DNA from: an uncultured Selenomonadales bacterium
GTDB lineage: Bacteria; Bacillota; Negativicutes; Selenomonadales; Selenomonadaceae
Assembly (NCBI GenBank): GCA_937877545.1
Contig: CALFJE010000131.1
Coordinates: 1 to 5,558 of the forward strand
DNA: 5,558 nt
Direction: 5' to 3'
Each line of letters begins with the position of its first letter. Positions within the stretch are counted from its first letter, which is position 1. This document shows positions 3,401 to 5,558 of the stretch, piece after piece. The notes beneath the pieces were generated by a model that worked only from the letters and a program-made list of their open reading frames with translations, did not search any database and was not told the origin of the DNA. The translations under genes were made by a program, and so were the position numbers.

Positions 3401-5558
3401 GACGGCAACGATACCATTATCGCCTCCAATGAAGCGAACACCTTGCAAATCTTCGGTTACCTTTCGCAGTCAATGACATTCGGTAATGATACAATCTTGG
3501 CGATTGACGATGAAAACGAGAGCAAAATAACATTGGCAGGCACCCCCATCGAAGTTAAAATTACTCCACCGTCAATAATTCCGATTCCGCCGGGCAGACC
3601 TTACTACAACAGGCGCGACAACGTGACGCTTGAGGCATACGTCGGCAATAACGACACCGTCACCAACACGGGCATGAACGTTTCCATAAACGTCAAGGAC
3701 GGCTCCGACAGCATAATAACCTCTGGCGATAATGTCACGGTGGACGCGGGCGAAGGCGACGATCAAATCACCAACAGCGGCTCGTTGGTATCAATCGCAG
3801 GCGGCGCAGACAACGATACCATTGCCAACGACGGTCTTAACGTCACGATAGACGCGGGCGAAGGCGACGATTCAATCACCAACAGCGGCAATAATGTTTT
3901 GTTCAATTATTCGGCGGGCGACGGCTCGGACGTTATAGAGGGCTTTAACGAAACGTCAACGCTTGCCGTAAGCAGCGGCAACTATCTCAAAGCTACCGAT
4001 GACTCGGACGTGACCGTTACCGTCGGCGAGGGCAAAGTAACCATTCGCGGAGCGGCAAGCTTGGATGCAGTAAACATTGACGGGCAGGTTTCGACGTGGA
4101 AAATATGGAACAGCACCGCCGCCCAAGTGACCATGTCAACGTCTTACGGGAACGCCGACGCCTCCTCGCGTTATGCAAGTAAGCCGATTCAAATCACAGG
4201 CAACGACTTCGATAACTCAATCGCGGGCGGCAACGGAAATGATAAGCTCCTGGGCGGCGACGGACGCGACACCCTGGACGGCGGCAAGGGTAATGACACC
4301 CTCACGGGCAGCAACGGCAGTGATTTGTTCGTCTACAACGCGGGCAACGACGTGATAACCGACTACGCGGAAGGCGAAGATAAAATTTCACTCGGCGCGA
4401 CGATTTCCGAAGCTTATATCACGGGCAATGACGCGACACTTGAGACCTCCGCCGGCAAGCTCACCGTTAAAAATGCCAAGTATAAGGAGCTGACATATAT
4501 CGACGCGGAGGGCGAACATACGGAGATAATCAAGCTCTTTAAAGGCACGGGCAATGCAGAAAGCATAAGCAACACCCTCGAAGGCGCGACACTCGACGGC
4601 GGCTACGGTCACGATACTCTCACCAACAGCGGCGCAAGCGTTTCAATCGACGGCGGCGTCGGTATTGGCAACGATATTATCACCAACTACGCAGGCGGCA
4701 CCGGCTCGACGCTCAAAGGCGGCGCGGGTAATGATTCCATTCGCAACACGGCGGCTGAGGTCACGATAAACGGCGGGCTCGGCAATGATACCATTAACAA
4801 CGGCGGAGCCAATGTCTTGATTGATTATAATAGCGGCGACGGCTTCGACCTCATCCAAGGTTTCCGCGCTGATTCCACGCTCCAAATCGGCGGCGGGTCG
4901 GGCACCTATTCGGCGGATACGCTCGGCTCCAACGTCGTGCTTACGGTCGGCAACGGCAAGATAACTCTGCAAGGCGCGGCAAGCTTGTCCACGCTTAATA
5001 TCGCGGGCATTGAGGTTATCAAAGACCTTAACCTCAGCAACACCAAGCCGAATGTTATTTTTAAGGGCGGCAAGGGCAATGACACCCTCACCAACTGGAG
5101 CGGCGGCAAGAACGTCACGATAGCGGGCGGCAAGGGCAACGATTACGTCAAAAACACTGCCGACAACGTTTTGATTGAATACTCGGAAAGCGACGGCAAC
5201 GATACTATCAGCGGCTTTAAGGCGAACTCCACGCTGAAAATCGGCGACGGCACGGGCACCTATTCTGTGGCTAAGAGCGGCAATAACGTTGTGCTTACGG
5301 TCGGCGAGGGCAAGATAACTTTGCAAGGCGCGAAAAATATCAAGACGCTCAATATCGAGGGCACGGAGATTAGGCACGACCTTAACGTCGACAACACCGA
5401 ATCGAACACGCTGATAGAGACCTTCAACGGTGACGATACCATTTATAACAGCGGCGACAACGTGACAATCTCGGCGGGCGAAGGCGACGATTCAATCACC
5501 AATAGCGGCAATAATGTTTTGTTCAATTATTCGGCGGGCGACGGCTCGGACGTTATAG
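461..5558 (+). CDS. Giant RTX-type calcium-binding exoprotein with an internal zinc metalloprotease domain (3' end outside window)
   Basis: One frame runs from ATG 461 to the last base without a stop (1699 codons plus one base), so the protein exceeds 1699 residues and its C-terminus is not seen. The N-terminus (MATNKTPNTIFSGTDGDD) has no signal peptide or membrane segment and enters repeats at once, as in type I secretion substrates. Domains by residue: beta-roll repeats 12-456; cap 457-520; metalloprotease 521-859 with HEFTH at 751-755 and EEGLAE at 770-775; repeats 860-970 and cap 971-1034; proline-rich linker 1035-1052; repeats 1053-1143 and cap 1144-1209; linker 1210-1246; classical RTX repeats and cap 1247-1351; repeats 1361-1450 and cap 1451-1520; repeats 1521-1568 and cap 1569-1637; repeats 1638-1683; start of another cap. 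Known: GGxGxD repeats fold on Ca2+ outside the cell; HExxH domains cleave peptides with zinc. Inferred: a secreted or surface-held protease-adhesin. Its substrate is unknown. All three cysteines lie in the protease domain. It has its own promoter and a strong ribosome binding site. Confidence 0.93.
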   Translation, partial: MATNKTPNTIFSGTDGDDYLQNNPSGENVTIVGGAGDDSIRNYGDYSTVLGGDGDDTIYNGGSNVSVDAGIGNDSISVNPYSTGNDTVTPENVTVSAGDGDDTVYNGVSNVTIEGGTGNDRISVRGNGNVFVDMGADNDYLENTAQNVTIVSGEGDDTVYNEGVNVTIEGGTGNDRVSVRGNGNVFVDAGAGEDYLDNSAPNVTLDGGEDNDILINYSYIDSVSMSGGDGNDSITVYSGSRHITVNAGAGNDSVKNNGDNASILGGADNDTITNSGSNVTIEAGAGNDSVKNNGDNASILGGADNDTITNSGSNVTIEAGAGNDSIYLYSNADSVSADGGDGSDTITNFSDNATLTGGNDNDFLENNGNNVLLDGGEGDDSIDNDGDNVTISGGTGNDTVINGRDVDLETKTYHPADNVSINGGDGDDLIINGYGDNVTLGGGEGNDTLTGNDRNAELFVYESGNDVITNYSGEDTIQLAAGNFDSYTIDNNDVILTIGEGTLTLKDMKGRTVTFTDATGATSKKNFGSGYTAFEVIQNLVQAWNATFFTDADRLKLDEAIRHSSHFNSIKEVIDNMIADCAAAGDAETFLREKCGIILYNTDTGAIDGWDAGNDSVRIGTEIIGEDLSTLKHVPNYYDFTFTTKQGVTIHITLPTDYFLDDDSKKVLDGLYSWWADASLDLVEQTYGFAFGSDKEIEFTLVKEASYWGNTKTVPDNPNKNIVTINMDSDKTNFAAPDDYNGSFVDRCIAHEFTHVAQNFFMGHFPQFVEEGLAELTHGIDDERTTLIGALAGDADSLTTYLNLDDSGTGDSEYYAAGYMFYRYLAKQTADAYDAEFPYAWKDDIKITDTVNAAFLTGKGSNQTLLGNASNDTFTAYGESAQVFGEDGDDYIYSGGSNSTLSAGKGNDTLKAYGDGAHIYGEDGDDSIISGGSSATVTAGDGNDTILNSGSNVSISGNAGDDLISLGSDAVNNLLLFNPGDGNDTIIASNEANTLQIFGYLSQSMTFGNDTILAIDDENESKITLAGTPIEVKITPPSIIPIPPGRPYYNRRDNVTLEAYVGNNDTVTNTGMNVSINVKDGSDSIITSGDNVTVDAGEGDDQITNSGSLVSIAGGADNDTIANDGLNVTIDAGEGDDSITNSGNNVLFNYSAGDGSDVIEGFNETSTLAVSSGNYLKATDDSDVTVTVGEGKVTIRGAASLDAVNIDGQVSTWKIWNSTAAQVTMSTSYGNADASSRYASKPIQITGNDFDNSIAGGNGNDKLLGGDGRDTLDGGKGNDTLTGSNGSDLFVYNAGNDVITDYAEGEDKISLGATISEAYITGNDATLETSAGKLTVKNAKYKELTYIDAEGEHTEIIKLFKGTGNAESISNTLEGATLDGGYGHDTLTNSGASVSIDGGVGIGNDIITNYAGGTGSTLKGGAGNDSIRNTAAEVTINGGLGNDTINNGGANVLIDYNSGDGFDLIQGFRADSTLQIGGGSGTYSADTLGSNVVLTVGNGKITLQGAASLSTLNIAGIEVIKDLNLSNTKPNVIFKGGKGNDTLTNWSGGKNVTIAGGKGNDYVKNTADNVLIEYSESDGNDTISGFKANSTLKIGDGTGTYSVAKSGNNVVLTVGEGKITLQGAKNIKTLNIEGTEIRHDLNVDNTESNTLIETFNGDDTIYNSGDNVTISAGEGDDSITNSGNNVLFNYSAGDGSDVI
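734..1063 (+). repeat. Tandem duplication, two 165-base copies (55 residues each)
   Basis: Copies at 734-898 and 899-1063 encode residues 92-146 and 147-201. Each is built of units of 18, 19 and 18 residues beginning NVT, NVTIEGGTGNDR and NVFVD. The core, 791-859 versus 956-1024, matches at 66 of 69 bases by eye; the flanks are more diverged. The shared 19-residue unit with SVRGNGNVFVD marks the two copies as a duplicated triple unit rather than chance similarity among repeats. Confidence 0.85.
1199..1414 (+). repeat. Near-perfect tandem duplication, two 108-base copies (36 residues each)
   Basis: Copies 1199-1306 and 1307-1414 differ at only two positions, 1294/1402 (C/T) and 1306/1414 (G/A), both silent third-position changes (AAC/AAT and GAG/GAA). 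Each copy encodes two 18-residue beta-roll turns (residues 247-282 and 283-318), including NNGDNASILGGADNDTI and NSGSNVTIEAGAG. The identity makes this the youngest duplication visible in block 1. Confidence 0.95.
1829..2020 (+). other. Cap module 1 (residues 457-520), before the protease
   Basis: Begins ELFVYESGNDVITNY, then GEDTIQL, and continues as alternating hydrophobic strands (SYTIDNNDVILTIGEGTLTL) to TFTDATG. It has the same pattern as the sequence after the last RTX repeat of the upstream gene (DTFVYNSGDGKDMIFGF), the usual end of an RTX block. I infer a beta-sheet cap closing the preceding beta-roll. It is the class lacking the NVLxxY opening of caps 3, 5 and 6. Confidence 0.7.
2021..3037 (+). 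other. Internal zinc metalloprotease domain, Peptidase-MA-like (residues 521-859)
   Basis: The composition changes abruptly from repeats to a globular sequence with tryptophans, histidines and the only cysteines in the protein (residues 581, 595, 748). CIAHEFTHVAQNFF places the zinc motif HEFTH at 751-755: His751 and His755 as ligands and Glu752 as the catalytic base. EEGLAE follows at 770-775; Glu771, 15 residues after His755, fits the third ligand in the 'EGxAE' motif of the Peptidase MA-like families, which resemble the NEGxA motif of M1 gluzincins. A preceding edge strand (NIVTINMD) and a following helix (YYAAGYMFYRYLAK, 814-827) also fit that fold. All expected catalytic residues are present, so activity is likely. 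The substrate cannot be read from the sequence. Family assignment is from motif recognition only. Confidence 0.8.
3038..3370 (+). repeat. Beta-roll repeat block 2 (residues 860-970)
   Basis: Resumes directly after the protease with GSNQTLLGNASNDTF, then units such as GEDGDDYIYSGGSNSTLSAG and GKGNDTLKAYGDGAHIYG at an 18-residue period. It ends GNAGDDLISLGSDAVN before cap 2. Its two copies of GEDGDD (near 3115 and 3226) show internal duplication of a 36-residue double unit that is now diverged. Confidence 0.8.
3371..3562 (+). other. Cap module 2 (residues 971-1034), diverged
   Basis: VNNLLLFNPGDGNDTII starts it in the NVLFNYSxGDGxDxI pattern; NTLQIFGYL and ILAIDDENESKITLAG follow as beta-rich sequence. 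It is more diverged than caps 3, 5 and 6 and lacks their GEGKITLQGA motif, having ESKITLAGT instead. Confidence 0.6.
3563..3616 (+). other. Proline-rich linker (residues 1035-1052)
   Basis: TPPSIIPIPPGRPYYNRR has six prolines in 13 residues and three arginines within seven residues, unlike anything else in this acidic, glycine-rich protein. It separates the protease-bearing N-terminal half from the later repeat-cap array and probably acts as an extended hinge, possibly exposed to proteolysis. Confidence 0.6.
3617..3889 (+). repeat. Beta-roll repeat block 3 (residues 1053-1143)
   Basis: Five 18-residue-type units: DNVTLEAYVGNNDTVTN, NVSINVKDGSDSIIT, DNVTVDAGEGDDQITN, and two more with GGADNDTIAN and AGEGDDSITN. 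The first two units have lost the GGxGxD loop, so calcium binding at the start of this block is doubtful. It runs without a break into cap 3. Confidence 0.8.
3854..3938 (+). repeat. Copy A of a long-range 85-base direct repeat
   Basis: Matches 5474-5558 at 84 of 85 bases; the only difference is C3883 versus T5503, silent in an asparagine codon. The two copies are exactly 1620 bases (540 codons) apart. It spans the last unit of block 3 and the opening of cap 3. Confidence 0.95.
3890..4087 (+). other. Cap module 3 (residues 1144-1209)
   Basis: NNVLFNYSAGDGSDVIEGF, then STLAVSSGNY, VTVTVGEGKVTIRGAASL and NIDG. This order (NVLxxYxxGDGxDxIxGF, STLxI, VTVGxGKxTxxGAxxL, NIxG) is shared with caps 5 and 6. 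It is followed by a 37-residue non-repetitive linker (4088-4198; starts VSTWKIWN, rich in Ser/Thr/Ala) of no recognisable function. Confidence 0.7.
4199..4513 (+). other. Classical RTX nonapeptides with cap module 4 (residues 1247-1351)
   Basis: GNDFDNSIAGGNGNDKLLGG, then DGRDTLDGG and KGNDTLTGSNGSD form an uninterrupted run of nine-residue GGxGxDxLx units, the canonical two-face RTX pattern, unlike the 18-residue units elsewhere. The cap (from 4325) is LFVYNAGNDVITDYAEGEDK followed by beta-rich sequence with GKLTVKNAKYKELTYIDAEG. It closely resembles cap 1 (LFVYESGNDVITNY) and the C-terminus of the upstream gene. Confidence 0.75.
4541..4810 (+). repeat. Beta-roll repeat block 5 (residues 1361-1450)
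   Basis: Units include GATLDGGYGHDTLTNSG, VSIDGGVGIGNDIITNY, STLKGGAGNDSIRNT and EVTINGGLGNDTINNGG. The second unit carries a two-residue insertion (GVGIGND) in the calcium loop. The block leads directly into cap 5. Confidence 0.8.
4811..5371 (+). repeat. Caps 5 and 6 with block 6: tandem 354-base (118-residue) module
   Basis: Cap 5 (4811-5020, residues 1451-1520) begins NVLIDYNSGDGFDLIQGF; cap 6 (5165-5371, residues 1569-1637) begins NVLIEYSESDGNDTISGF. Both continue with STLxIGxGxGTYS, NVVLTVGxGKITLQGA and TLNIxG at matching spacing, so they are 354 bases apart in register. Between them, block 6 (5021-5164) holds two roll units (KGGKGNDTLTNWSGG and IAGGKGNDYVKNTADN), and similar units follow cap 6. 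The DNA is clearly alike in the GGCAAGATAACT stretch but diverged elsewhere, so this is an older duplication than the 108-base one. Confidence 0.8.
5372..5558 (+). repeat. Beta-roll block 7 and the start of a seventh cap, cut by the window edge
   Basis: After cap 6, DLNVDNTESNTLIETFNGDD leads into IYNSGDNVTISAGEGDD and SITNSG (residues 1638-1683), then NNVLFNYSAGDGSDVI (from 5510) opens a further cap identical in protein sequence to the start of cap 3. The frame is still open at 5558, so the module and the gene continue beyond the window. Confidence 0.85.
5474..5558 (+). repeat. Copy B of the long-range 85-base direct repeat, truncated by the window edge
   Basis: Identical to 3854-3938 apart from T5503. 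Identity has not ended at the window edge, so the true repeat is longer and may include a whole copy of cap 3. Confidence 0.95.

Noticed and set aside
4643..5377. Long antisense open frame (244 codons)
   Set aside because: It is the mirror of the GGC/GAC-rich coding strand, has repetitive low-complexity content, no ribosome binding site and no independent domain. The plus-strand frame is open throughout and recognisable.
5552..5558. TAG at the window end as the stop codon of the giant gene
   Set aside because: The frame reads GTT ATA G, so TAG is out of frame. The near-identical copy at 3932-3938 continues with ATA GAG and stays open.
461..5558. Ice-binding or bacteriocin function for the repeat protein
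   Set aside because: The repeats fit calcium-binding beta-rolls; no regular threonine array for ice binding and no toxin or immunity motifs are seen.

Overview
The window is almost entirely occupied by two same-strand genes for secreted, glycine/aspartate/asparagine-rich, calcium-binding (RTX-type) proteins, separated by a 122-base intergenic region. Base composition is near balanced, the ribosome binding site is strong, and neither visible gene shows an export signal other than a possible C-terminal one. The style of the repeats (18-residue 'GGxGNDTIxNSGxNVTI' units, a short non-signal N-terminus, a Peptidase-MA-like insert) resembles large exoproteins I associate with Selenomonas-like Negativicutes of gut or rumen. 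That taxonomic guess is weak and rests on recall of protein style, not on a marker gene.

Layout. Bases 1-338 are the C-terminal end of one RTX protein: canonical nonapeptide repeats, then a beta-sheet cap and a short tail ending in TAA. Bases 339-460 hold an AT-rich upstream block, a good sigma-70-type promoter (TTGTCT-17-TATAAT), a dyad followed by nine T that could terminate the upstream gene and that overlaps the promoter, and a clear AAAGGAG ribosome binding site. From 461 one reading frame stays open to the last base, giving at least 1699 codons with no stop; its end lies outside the window. This giant gene is the main content of the window.

The giant protein alternates beta-roll repeat blocks with roughly 65-residue cap modules. 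The order is: beta-roll block 1 (residues 12-456), cap 1 (457-520), a zinc metalloprotease domain with HEFTH and EEGLAE motifs (521-859), block 2, cap 2, a proline-rich linker, block 3, cap 3, a short linker, classical RTX repeats with cap 4, block 5 with cap 5, block 6 with cap 6, block 7, and the beginning of a seventh cap at the window edge. Tandem in-frame DNA duplications (108, 165 and 354 base periods) and a nearly identical 85-base segment repeated 1620 bases apart show that the gene has grown and been homogenised by recombination.

Taken together, the locus looks like a tandem array of paralogous type-I-secreted calcium-folding exoproteins, at least one carrying an internal protease. 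No transporter, regulator, RNA gene, mobile element or CRISPR array is visible. The least ordinary points are the protease buried between two beta-roll blocks, the one-sided 18-residue calcium repeat, and the promoter nested in the terminator-like dyad.
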